Positions 26,013 to 33,989 of a DNA stretch of 64,000 bases are shown one piece after another (the stretch's first letter is position 1; every line of letters begins with the position of its first letter). A program made the translations under genes and the position numbers. The notes beneath the pieces are model-generated. The model was not told the origin of the DNA and searched no databases. It saw nothing but the letters and a program-made list of their open reading frames with translations. Origin of the DNA: Lachnospiraceae bacterium GAM79 (GTDB lineage Bacteria; Bacillota; Clostridia; Lachnospirales; Lachnospiraceae); NCBI GenBank assembly GCA_020735665.1, contig CP085928.1:2023501-2087500 (forward strand). Direction: 5' to 3'.

Positions 26013-27620
26013 ATGGCTGAAATTTTAGTAAAAGAATACCGTGGCGATGTTGTTGAAAATGTACATTATGGATCTATTGCTATTGTTTCATCAACCGGCG
26101 AAACGATTGCTTATACCGGTGATATCGAGCGCCAGACTTATATGCGTTCCGCAAGCAAACCGATCCAGGTGCTTCCTACCCTGCTCGCAGGTCTTCATAA
26201 AAAATATAACCTGAGCGAGGAAGAAGTAACGATCTGTAATTCCTCTCACTGGGGCAGTAATCATCACATCTATGTACTTCAGAGCATCATGGAAAAAACG
26301 GACTTAAAAGAAGAAGATATGATCATGAATCCAACGATCTCCACATCTGCAACACCGCTTGCGGACAAGCTTGCACTTGGTTCCAAGCTGAATCCTGTAG
26401 AGGGCAAGAGCCGTTTGCAGCACTGCTGCTCCGGCAAGCACTTAAGCCTTATGATGCTGCAGCGTGAACTGACAGGAAAAGTCACCGGCTACCAGCTTCC
26501 GGACTCTCCTGTCCAGAAGCAGATCATTTCATTCTTATCCATGCTAAGCCAGACTCCGACTTACCGGATCAGTCTGGGAATCGACGGCTGTGGTGTTCCA
26601 GTATTTGCACTTCCAATGCGTAATATCGCACTTGCTTATGCAAAACTTGCAGATCCGTTCAACCTGCCGGATGATATACGGGAAGCAATCACCTATAACT
26701 TCGACTGTATTAACAAGCATCCTGAAAAGATCAACGATTACTTTACACCATCTTACTATGTAAATAAGAACCCGGATCTTCTTATGAAGGACGGTTCCAG
26801 AGGTGTGATCTGTATGGCGATCCGAAGCCGGAAGCTCGGTATCGTGATCAAGCTCGAAGATGGCTGGAGCGACGAATATCAGGGAATCATTGTTGCCCGT
26901 ATTTTGGAGCAGCTTCAGTATGATGATAAAGAACTGATTGAACAGCTTAAGAAAACGTATAACACAAAGATTTATAACGACTGCAAGGATGAGGTCGGAC
27001 ACGCCGAAGCAGATTTTGATATCCATATCGAGCAGTCCTATTTCGATGAATTATTCGGAAATGCAGAACCGGAAGAAGACGATTCGGATGAATCTGATGC
27101 AGGCACTGCAGACGAAAGCGCTGATTCCGAAGATTCTGATATTGATTCTTCAATCGAAGACGAAGACATGGACGAACTTGAAGATGATGATACCGACGAA
27201 ACCGATAAATCGTCCGGACAAAAGAACAGCTTTGAAAGTTCCGACTTTATAAGCAGTCTTTTGAATATGCGAGGCAAAAAATCCCGGTCAAATTCCGAGC
27301 ATAAGCCTGTCACAGATCATAATGATATGGATGAACCGGAAGACATCGACGAGGTTTCCGAAGCAGATGAAGATATGGAAGATGAGGAACAGCTCCCTGC
27401 AGAAGAACGTGCCAGACGCCGTGCAATCCGTGACCGCAGATCTATTCTCGGTCAGAATGTTGTCCTGCCATCATCAAACCAGACTTTCATCCAGAATCCA
27501 ATGACCGACCCGATGCGTCCTGTAAAATCTGCCAAGGTGATCTCCACCATCCAAAATAATGACGCCGAATTCGAAGTCTTTGACAAGAAAGACAATGAAG
27601 ATAACAAAGAGCAGGAATAA
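26013..27620 (+). CDS. Asparaginase II-like protein with long acidic C-terminal extension
   Basis: The first 345 residues match the asparaginase II family (Pfam Asparaginase_II): VEYRGDVVENVHYGSIAIV-type start, SASKPIQVLPTLLAG, HWGSNHH, CCSGKHLSLM, GIDGCGVPVFALPM and DGSRGVICMAI. These enzymes are predicted L-asparaginases. Family members usually end near residue 340. Here about 190 further residues follow: a strongly acidic Asp/Glu/Ser region (about 350-460), a basic segment (EERARRRAIRDRRSILG) and a second acidic tail ending KEQE. The extension has no recognised domain and is probably disordered. The last codons lie inside a large inverted repeat shared with the convergent fur gene. Confidence 0.85.
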   Translation: MAEILVKEYRGDVVENVHYGSIAIVSSTGETIAYTGDIERQTYMRSASKPIQVLPTLLAGLHKKYNLSEEEVTICNSSHWGSNHHIYVLQSIMEKTDLKEEDMIMNPTISTSATPLADKLALGSKLNPVEGKSRLQHCCSGKHLSLMMLQRELTGKVTGYQLPDSPVQKQIISFLSMLSQTPTYRISLGIDGCGVPVFALPMRNIALAYAKLADPFNLPDDIREAITYNFDCINKHPEKINDYFTPSYYVNKNPDLLMKDGSRGVICMAIRSRKLGIVIKLEDGWSDEYQGIIVARILEQLQYDDKELIEQLKKTYNTKIYNDCKDEVGHAEADFDIHIEQSYFDELFGNAEPEEDDSDESDAGTADESADSEDSDIDSSIEDEDMDELEDDDTDETDKSSGQKNSFESSDFISSLLNMRGKKSRSNSEHKPVTDHNDMDEPEDIDEVSEADEDMEDEEQLPAEERARRRAIRDRRSILGQNVVLPSSNQTFIQNPMTDPMRPVKSAKVISTIQNNDAEFEVFDKKDNEDNKEQE

Positions 27621-27951
27621 CACCATGCTTTGACTGGTTGTTCAAGTTTTATATAAGATTGTAATATAGCACACACATACAACAACACCCATATGGTTAT
27701 TCCACTATAAATGACTTACTGCGGTTTCTGTTTGCAGCACATGTCTGATTCGTAAATACTCCTGTGCCAACTCGCCTTCGGCTCAAACAGGCACTCGTAT
27801 TTACTGACAATGTGCAGCTCACAACGAAATCCTCGTATATGTCATGTTATAATGGAACAACCATATGGGTGTTGCTGTATGTGTATGCTATATTTTATAC
27901 AATCTTATATAAATCCTGATAGTGTTATAAAGCATGGTGTTATTCCTGCTC
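27609..27951. repeat. Long intergenic inverted repeat A with conserved apical core
   Basis: The arms of about 100 bases each match with few mismatches. The outer 23 bases (27609-27631 against 27929-27951) are a perfect inverted match that includes the stop codons and last three codons of both convergent genes. The conserved core is at 27759-27794: CTCCTGTGCCAACTCGCC, a short loop, then GGCTCAAACAGGCAC. Past the core, AACGAAATCCTCG is shared with copy C. The transcript from either strand would be a hairpin of more than 300 bases. Confidence 0.85.
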
Positions 27952-28335
27952 GTTCTGACATTCAGGGCAGATGCCGACATATTCAAGATTGTGGGATGAA
28001 ATGATAAAGTCCTCATCCGCCAGTCTGCCTCGCTCATCGATCTCAGGATCATATGGGACATGGCTGTCGAAGATTCTTCCGCATTTAGTACAGATAATAT
28101 GATAATGTGGAACCGGATTGCCGTCAAAATGTTCATTCTTATCAAATGAGAATACATTCATGATAATGCCGTCATCAACCGCATCCGCCAGCACCCTGTA
28201 CACGGTCGATGCACCTATATTATATCCCCTCTCCATAAGAATCTGATGAAGCTGCTGGGCAGTCGGATGACATTTTAATTCTTTTATAACCGAATATATA
28301 ACCTGTTTTTGTTTTGTATTTCTTTTCTCTGCCAT
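27940..28335 (-). CDS. Fur-family transcriptional regulator (PerR/Zur/Fur class)
   Basis: The 131-residue protein has the Fur winged helix (KQKQVIYSVIKELKCHPTAQ; ASTVYRVLADAVDDGII), a metal site in NPVPHYHIICTKCG, and two CxxC pairs (CTKC and CPEC) for structural zinc. The metal it senses cannot be decided from sequence. It is convergent with the asparaginase gene, and its last codons and stop are in inverted repeat A. GGAGTG precedes the ATG. No metal transporter is adjacent. Confidence 0.92.
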   Translation of the reverse strand: MAEKRNTKQKQVIYSVIKELKCHPTAQQLHQILMERGYNIGASTVYRVLADAVDDGIIMNVFSFDKNEHFDGNPVPHYHIICTKCGRIFDSHVPYDPEIDERGRLADEDFIISSHNLEYVGICPECQNEQE

Positions 28336-28518
28336 ACCTGTTCACTCCAATAATTTATTCCGAATTTACTTTTGATAAGTCTATACTAACACATATTTTG
28401 TCAGGTTTGAACACCTTTTTAAGAATTGTTCTCATTAATTTTAGCCTTTATCCGGCAAATCACCTGTAAATGGAAGTTTTTGCCGGCAAATTAATATTTA
28501 TAAATTTATTTTTTATGC

Positions 28519-28559
28519 TTGACATTCTAAGTGTATTGGTGTACTATCTGGCTAGTACA
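28519..28559 (+). promoter_or_regulatory. Promoter and GntR operator of the YtrA-ABC operon
   Basis: A near-consensus promoter has TTGACA (28519-28524), 17 bases, then TACTAT (28542-28547). The palindrome GTACTA-TCTGGC-TAGTAC (28541-28558) overlaps the -10 and start site. This is where an autoregulating GntR/YtrA repressor would block RNA polymerase. Confidence 0.85.
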
Positions 28560-28578
28560 GTAGTTAGGAGGGAAGCAT

Positions 28579-28935
28579 TTGGAATTTAAATCAAACCTGC
28601 CGATCTACCTTCAGGTCATCGATGATATAAAAAAGAAGATTATTACAGGTGCCCTGCCACTTGGTACCAAGCTCCCATCATCCAGAAAGCTTGCTATCCA
28701 ATATGACATCAACCCGAACACCGCGGCCCGGGTTTATAACGAGATGGAATCTCTCGAACTGTCATATACGAAACGTGGAATTGGTACATTTGTAACAGAA
28801 GATCCTCAGGTAATTGATCGGCTGAAACAGGAACAGTTAAAGCAGATCCTTACAGTTCTGGATGAACAGCTCACCGGTATGGGATATACACCGACAGAGA
28901 TCATCCGATTATTACAGGACTACTATTCCCTGTAA
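28579..28935 (+). CDS. GntR-family regulator, YtrA subfamily
   Basis: The 118-residue protein has a GntR winged helix (LPIYLQVIDDIKKKIITGAL; GTKLPSSRKLAIQYDINPNTAARVYNEME) and only a short C-terminal helical tail. That is the hallmark of YtrA regulators, which control ABC transporter operons. The start is TTG at 28579, chosen because AGGAGGG is 8 bases upstream and the family start (MEFKSNLPIY) follows. It is the first gene of an operon with an ABC ATPase and permease, and a palindromic operator covers its promoter. Confidence 0.93.
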   Translation: MEFKSNLPIYLQVIDDIKKKIITGALPLGTKLPSSRKLAIQYDINPNTAARVYNEMESLELSYTKRGIGTFVTEDPQVIDRLKQEQLKQILTVLDEQLTGMGYTPTEIIRLLQDYYSL

Positions 28936-28962
28936 AAACAAGTATTGAAAGGAATGAATACT

Positions 28963-29649
28963 ATGATTAAATGTGAACACTTAGTAAAAAAATATATGAG
29001 TACGACCGCAGTTTCGGACCTGTCACTGGATATTATATCCGGTAACATTTATGCGCTACTCGGTCCGAACGGAAGTGGTAAATCTACCCTTATGAAAATG
29101 ATCGCCGGACTTTCAAAACCGACCTCCGGTACGATCACGATGGATAACCGGCCATTAGATTACAAAGCTAAAGCGCATATCGCATATATGCCTACAGAAG
29201 CCTATTTCTTCGGTTATATGAACTGCATCGATGTCGGAAAATATTACCGTGATTTCTTCGCTGATTTTGATTATGACAAATACATGCGATTGTTACAGGA
29301 AATGGATCTGTCGCCAAAGCAAAAAGTGCGTGAGATGTCATCCGGTATGATGGCAAAGCTGAAGATCGTTGCAACGCTTTCAAGGAATTCGGAAGTTATT
29401 ATGTTAGACGAACCATTAAACGGCATCGATATCATTGCCCGCGAAAAAATCATTCATACAATCGTGTCTAATATCTCAGATGACACCGCCGTTATCATGT
29501 CAAGCCATCTGGTCGATGAACTGGAAAAGATCATTGATCATGCCATCTTCATCAAAAACGGAACCTGTGTATTACAGGGTAATGCAGAAGAACTTCGTAT
29601 CGCACAGGGCAAATCCATTGTTGATATGTATAAAGAAATCTACGCATAA
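28963..29649 (+). CDS. ABC transporter ATP-binding protein
   Basis: The 228-residue ATPase has Walker A GPNGSGKST (about residues 38-46), the signature REMSSGMMAKLKI, Walker B EVIMLDEPLNGID and the H-loop SSHLVDELE. The signature deviates from LSGGQ, as is common in two-gene efflux or bacitracin-type systems controlled by YtrA. I chose the ATG at 28963, with AAAGGA upstream. The permease gene follows after 18 bases. The substrate is unknown. Confidence 0.93.
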   Translation: MIKCEHLVKKYMSTTAVSDLSLDIISGNIYALLGPNGSGKSTLMKMIAGLSKPTSGTITMDNRPLDYKAKAHIAYMPTEAYFFGYMNCIDVGKYYRDFFADFDYDKYMRLLQEMDLSPKQKVREMSSGMMAKLKIVATLSRNSEVIMLDEPLNGIDIIAREKIIHTIVSNISDDTAVIMSSHLVDELEKIIDHAIFIKNGTCVLQGNAEELRIAQGKSIVDMYKEIYA

Positions 29650-29667
29650 ACTGGGAGGTATTGAATT

Positions 29668-30438
29668 ATGTTAAAAATGTTAAAATATGAATTTCGCCGT
29701 GGAATCTTTCCACTTCTGATCGTAGGGATCGTCATAGCTGCCATTGAGCTTTACTTTCTCATTGGTACGTTAACCGAACATGCAAATCACTCTGTTATTG
29801 CTATTGCCCTGCTTATTCTCGCGGCTTTCTGCTGTTACCTGTTTGTATTGATCTACGGCATAATCAGTTACAGTCAGGATCTGAAAAACAAATCGGGATA
29901 TCTGGTCTTTATGGCTCCTATATCCAGCTATAAAGTAATCGGCGCCAAACTGTTATCCATCCTGCTGACAGGTGCAATAATCGTTGCTGTTATATTCGGA
30001 TTACTGACCTTAGATCTCAGCCTGGCATACTCCACATATGACTCCATTGATTCTTTTTATGATTTTCTAAGCAATATTCTTGAAATGGGGGGATATTCCC
30101 TGGGCGGCGTTATCTTAAGATTACTGGCATTTATCCTCGTATTCCTGATCCAGTTCTTTATGACGATCACACTTGCCTACCTTGCGGTATCGGTATGCTC
30201 CACCATTCTTCAGACAAAGAAAATTAAAGGTTTTATCAGTTTCGTACTGTTCATCGTCTTCTATGTGATCCTGTCTGTAATTGCTTCTAAGATTCCCCAT
30301 CTGTCCAATCCCGGACCGGATGCGACATTTATGGAAGCCATGTATGCCATGATCCCACAGATCGCACTCTACTTCGTAGTAATGGTGGCAAGCTATATCG
30401 GAAGCTCCGTGCTCCTCGAAAAGAAGATCAGCTTGTAA
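29668..30438 (+). CDS. ABC transporter permease
   Basis: The 256-residue membrane protein has six hydrophobic segments, for example FPLLIVGIVIAAIELYFLI, VIAIALLILAAFCCYLFVLI and LLSILLTGAIIVAVIFGLL. It has the layout of ABC-2 type permeases. It is the partner of the ATPase just upstream and belongs to the YtrA-controlled operon. The operon may respond to cell-envelope stress, as YtrA systems do elsewhere, but the substrate is unknown. Long hairpin D lies downstream, before the convergent hydrolase gene. Confidence 0.85.
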   Translation: MLKMLKYEFRRGIFPLLIVGIVIAAIELYFLIGTLTEHANHSVIAIALLILAAFCCYLFVLIYGIISYSQDLKNKSGYLVFMAPISSYKVIGAKLLSILLTGAIIVAVIFGLLTLDLSLAYSTYDSIDSFYDFLSNILEMGGYSLGGVILRLLAFILVFLIQFFMTITLAYLAVSVCSTILQTKKIKGFISFVLFIVFYVILSVIASKIPHLSNPGPDATFMEAMYAMIPQIALYFVVMVASYIGSSVLLEKKISL

Positions 30439-30550
30439 ATATACTCAGCACGAACGAACAGGCAGCAACCCTCAACCGGGGCATTCTCAAACACGCATGA
30501 CTACTCATTACTGTTTCCATTGCAAAAACTTATCATGACTCGATATAACA

Positions 30551-30753
30551 GGAAACACATTTGTATATAAAACAAGGGCATATCTGTAAAATCATAGCAT
30601 GAACGACTGAGTTTCAATGATTCGATGCTGCTGCAAAGGACACAACGAATTTATCGTGTCCGGCGCAGCATGCAGATCGAATCTGAATTGAAACGAAGGT
30701 AGTCATGCGTATTTTACAGATATGCCCTGTTTTTATTACTAAAATGTGTTTCC
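30551..30753. repeat. Long intergenic inverted repeat D
   Basis: The outer arms match with few gaps: GGAAACACATTT, GGGCATATCTGTAAAAT and GAGTTTCAATGATTCGAT each recur inverted on the right. The apex (GGACAC, 12 bases, GTGTCC inside GCTGC/GCAGC) differs from the core of A-C. It lies between the convergent permease and hydrolase genes, ends 5 bases from the hydrolase stop, and carries T runs on the right. It probably ends transcription from both sides. Confidence 0.8.
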
Positions 30754-30757
30754 GTCC

Positions 30758-31768
30758 CTACACCCCTATGGTGTGCAGGTCGATCCAGTTATAGATATCG
30801 TAATATGCCTGAATATTATTGATCTCGTTTATGACTTCGTGACGCGCATCCTTGTACAGGATGCATTTGACATCATCTGTGATATATCTGCTGTATTTGT
30901 TGTATAAAAGCTTCACGTCCAGGCCATAGTGTCCGACCGGATCTTTGCTTCCTGATATGAATAATACCGGCATATTCTTTGGCACATTTGCCAGATTATC
31001 CTCATCCTGAATAAATTCCAGTGTTTTGAATAACGTCTTGTAGCCCTTTACCGTAAAGGTATAGTCATACATCGGGTCTGCCATATATTTGTCAACCTGA
31101 ACATAGTCTCTGCTCAGCCAGTCTTTCACGGTACGCTTCCGTTTCTCACCGTTCATGATCGTCATTCTGGGAATACCGAAAAGGTAAGTACCAAATGCAA
31201 GCACCTGCAACAATTTGCTTCTATGCTTCTCACCACGGAGCATACTCTCCACTCCGGCTACTGCCTCTCCGATCTTCAGCATACACTTCGGATGTCCGCC
31301 CGTTCCCATACAGATAAAACCATCTATGCTGGCATTTTTCTGCACCTTTGCAGGGTACTTTGGATCTTTTGCATATTCGCATATATACCTTCTTGCAATA
31401 AATGAACCCATGCTGTGTCCCATAAGGAAATACGGAAGATCCGGATATGCCCTTTTTATGCATCTGGTCACACGATGAACATCTGCTGCCATCGTCTTAC
31501 TGGCATCATAAGCATACATATAACCCATCTCGGATTTATTTCTGGCTGTCAGTCCATGCCCCAGATGATCATTTCCACATACCAGAATTCCTCTGGCAGC
31601 CATAAATCTTGCAAAATGATCATAACGCTCCATGTCCTCTATCATACCATGAGAGATCTGAAGCACCGCCTTGATCTCTCCTTGCGGAATCCAGACAATG
31701 ACATGTAATTTATCTCTTCCGTTGGATGATGGAATATATGTCTCTTTTTTCTTTACGTTCTGTTTCAT
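30758..31768 (-). CDS. Alpha/beta hydrolase (monoacylglycerol-lipase-like, S33)
   Basis: The 336-residue protein has the nucleophile elbow GHSMGS (about residues 120-125), an aspartate in LFISGSKDPVG and a histidine in DARHEVINE, a full Ser-Asp-His triad. HGMIEDMERYDHFA near residue 45 forms the oxyanion side. It resembles bacterial lysophospholipase or monoglyceride-lipase families. There is no signal peptide. I chose the ATG at 31768 with GGGAGG 6 bases upstream. The Lrp gene ends the same transcript unit 41 bases upstream. The substrate is inferred only at class level. Confidence 0.88.
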   Translation of the reverse strand: MKQNVKKKETYIPSSNGRDKLHVIVWIPQGEIKAVLQISHGMIEDMERYDHFARFMAARGILVCGNDHLGHGLTARNKSEMGYMYAYDASKTMAADVHRVTRCIKRAYPDLPYFLMGHSMGSFIARRYICEYAKDPKYPAKVQKNASIDGFICMGTGGHPKCMLKIGEAVAGVESMLRGEKHRSKLLQVLAFGTYLFGIPRMTIMNGEKRKRTVKDWLSRDYVQVDKYMADPMYDYTFTVKGYKTLFKTLEFIQDEDNLANVPKNMPVLFISGSKDPVGHYGLDVKLLYNKYSRYITDDVKCILYKDARHEVINEINNIQAYYDIYNWIDLHTIGV

Positions 31769-31809
31769 AAGCAACCTCCCATTGTTAGTATCCGCTTTCG
31801 GAAAAAAAT

Positions 31810-32325
31810 TTATGCATTCGGCTCCTGATTTTCTTCCTTCCAGTAGATATTTCTGTGTTCTACAGAGGTCGAGAATGCGATCAAAGTCTTTGTTTTTCCA
31901 AATCTCTGCAATTCACCGATAAACAGATCCAGCGCCATCGTTGTCTCAAAGATAACCTCGATCAGCATGGAATAGTCACCGGTCACACAATTACATTCCA
32001 CAACATTTTTGCAGTTCTTGATAAATGGATAAAAATCCTGTTTGTCGTTCGGCTCTACCTCTAAATTAATAAATGCTTTTGTATAATATCCCAGTGCGAT
32101 CGGATTGATCTGTACCTGAAAGCCCTCGATCACCCCTGCTTCCTTTAACCGCTCTATTCTTGTAGATACTGCTGTTGATGACAGAAAAACACATTCCGCA
32201 ATATCCTTTAAAGACATACGAGCATCCTTCTCTAACAGTTCCAGAATCTTCTGATCCACCTCATCCAGACAGTAAGCTGTCTCTTTTACTTCACGCATAG
32301 TTTTACTCTCCATTTTCTTATACAT
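31810..32325 (-). CDS. Lrp/AsnC-family transcriptional regulator
   Basis: The protein has the N-terminal Lrp helix-turn-helix (LDEVDQKILELLEKDARMS, then SSTAVSTRIERLKEAGVI) and a C-terminal RAM domain (YYTKAFINLEVEP, VVECNCVTGDYSMLIEV, GKTKTLIAFSTS). These sense amino acids as multimers. Two starts are possible: 32325, or 32298 with GGAGAG 7 bases upstream, giving the more usual length of 162. It lies just downstream of gdhA in the same direction, which hints at control of glutamate metabolism. Confidence 0.92.
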   Translation of the reverse strand: MYKKMESKTMREVKETAYCLDEVDQKILELLEKDARMSLKDIAECVFLSSTAVSTRIERLKEAGVIEGFQVQINPIALGYYTKAFINLEVEPNDKQDFYPFIKNCKNVVECNCVTGDYSMLIEVIFETTMALDLFIGELQRFGKTKTLIAFSTSVEHRNIYWKEENQEPNA

Positions 32326-32374
32326 CTCATCTTCCCAATACCTTCATTTATATAGAAACTTTGGTATAGAAAAA

Positions 32375-32402
32375 GGACATCCTTCATCTGAGAAGGACAT
32401 CC
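32375..32402 (-). terminator. Terminator after gdhA
   Basis: On the minus strand an 11-bp stem with a two-base internal mismatch (GGATGTCCTTC with GAAGGATGTCC) has a 6-base loop and is followed by TTTTTCT. It separates gdhA from the Lrp gene. Confidence 0.7.
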
Positions 32403-32513
32403 CTTTCATATTTCTGATATCAATGTACTTCTATCTATCCTGTCTGTATTTTACTACTAATAACAGGATAAATCCAGCACTAAAAATACCATGTAGTATT
32501 GCATCTGTATATT

Positions 32514-33770
32514 TTACGGGAATATACCCTTGATCTCTTCCGTATGGATCAATCGTTTTAAGGCAATGATATAGGCTGCCATCCGCAAAGTACAATGACT
32601 CTTTTTGCTCTCCTCCACGATTTCTCCAAATGCTTTCGTCATGATCGTTTCAAGCATCTCATTTACCTGCGGTTTTTCCCATGTCATTTCCTGAATGTTC
32701 TGTACCCATTCAAAATAAGAAACAATAACACCGCCGCTGTTTGCAAAAATGTCCGGCACAAGCTTGATACCTCTTTCTGCAAGGATCGGATCTGCATCTG
32801 CTGCCGTCGGTCCATTTGCACCCTCAACGATATAAGAACATTTTAACTTCTCCGCAACCTCTTTCGTGATCTGATTTTCAAGCGCTGCTGGAACCAGCAC
32901 GTCACAATCACAGGTAAGAATATCTGTATTCGAAATATGGATAACACCATCTTCCTGATAGTCTGCAAGCAGACCACCGGCTTCTACATAAGCTGTTACC
33001 TTATCTGCATCCAGTCCGGTCTCCTTATAGATTCCACCCGACACATCACTGATTGCTACAACAACTGCACCTCTGTGTCCAAATATCCTGGCTGTATTGC
33101 CGCCAACATTACCGCATCCCTGAATTGCAACCTTAGTACCCTCTAACACCTTGCCATCTTCTGCAAGAAGGAGCTTGGTACTGATCACAACTCCACGTCC
33201 GGTTGCCGACGGTCTTCCCTTGGAACCGCCAAGCTCTAGCGGTTTTCCTGTCACAACTCCGGGACAAGGTTTGCCCTTTAACTGGCTGTATGTATCTAAC
33301 ACCCATGTCATGATCTGTGCATTTGTATTCACATCAGGAGCAGATATATCGGTATCTGCTCCGATGATCGGCTCGATCGCATAGGTATATCTTCTCGTCA
33401 ACGCACACAATTCCCGTCTGGAAAGTGTAGCCGGATCTACTTTGATACCACCCTTCGCTCCTCCAAATGGTATATTTGCCACTGCACATTTTAATGACAT
33501 CCATGTTGCAAGTGCTTTGACTTCATTCAGCGATACGTCCTTGTGATAACGTATACCTCCTTTGAACGGTCCTCTGATATTTGAATGCTGGACTCTGTAT
33601 CCTTCAAATACCTTAACACTTCCGTCATCCATCTCCACAGGAAGGTAAACCTTAGTCTCACGCTGTGGATTCCTGATGATCTCAAACATCCTCTTGTCAA
33701 TTCCGCCAATGTTCATGGCTTCTTCCATCACTGCTACCACATTCTCATATGGGTCGTACTGTCTGCTCAT
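32514..33770 (-). CDS. gdhA: Glutamate dehydrogenase
   Basis: The 418-residue enzyme interconverts glutamate with 2-oxoglutarate and ammonia. It has the Glu/Leu/Phe/Val dehydrogenase signature VPFGGAKGGIKVDP-like (IPFGGAKGGIKVDP) with the catalytic lysine, GADTDISAPDVNT, and the nucleotide-binding motif IQGCGNVGGNTARI. The length fits the clostridial hexameric NAD type. AGGAG precedes the ATG. A structured leader is upstream, and an Lrp gene downstream may regulate it. Confidence 0.96.
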   Translation of the reverse strand: MSRQYDPYENVVAVMEEAMNIGGIDKRMFEIIRNPQRETKVYLPVEMDDGSVKVFEGYRVQHSNIRGPFKGGIRYHKDVSLNEVKALATWMSLKCAVANIPFGGAKGGIKVDPATLSRRELCALTRRYTYAIEPIIGADTDISAPDVNTNAQIMTWVLDTYSQLKGKPCPGVVTGKPLELGGSKGRPSATGRGVVISTKLLLAEDGKVLEGTKVAIQGCGNVGGNTARIFGHRGAVVVAISDVSGGIYKETGLDADKVTAYVEAGGLLADYQEDGVIHISNTDILTCDCDVLVPAALENQITKEVAEKLKCSYIVEGANGPTAADADPILAERGIKLVPDIFANSGGVIVSYFEWVQNIQEMTWEKPQVNEMLETIMTKAFGEIVEESKKSHCTLRMAAYIIALKRLIHTEEIKGIFP

Positions 33771-33801
33771 CTTCGTATCTCCTCGTTTAACAAATATTTT
33801 A

Positions 33802-33850
33802 TTGTCACGAGTTATCCGGTGTTACCTGTAAGGGATAAACCTTTTGACAA
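33802..33850 (-). promoter_or_regulatory. Structured leader element before gdhA
   Basis: On the minus strand TTGTCA pairs with TGACAA. Inside this TTATCC pairs with GGATAA, and the apical loop contains GGTAACACC. The nested stem lies 32-80 bases before the gdhA ATG. I do not recognise a known riboswitch, including glutamine classes. Confidence 0.45.
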
Positions 33851-33948
33851 GAGGCATTCTAGTCCTCCTGCATTTATACGTCAATATCCCAAGTCAAAGA
33901 CCATTCAAAATGATATTTTCAGGCATTTTATCTTAATAATGTATATTT

Positions 33949-33989
33949 GTTACAAACCAAACTTGAAATAATCAAGTTTGGTTTGTAAC
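33949..33989. repeat. Perfect 18-bp inverted repeat covering the helD stop
   Basis: GTTACAAACCAAACTTGA and its exact complement are separated by five bases. The right arm contains the last five codons and the stop of helD; the left arm is an inverted copy of them. No strong T run follows on the minus strand. Confidence 0.85.

Noticed and set aside
26013..27620. Asparaginase tail as a frameshift artefact
   Set aside because: The tail has a steady frame with plausible codons to the stop and no second start; I keep it as one gene while flagging it in findings.
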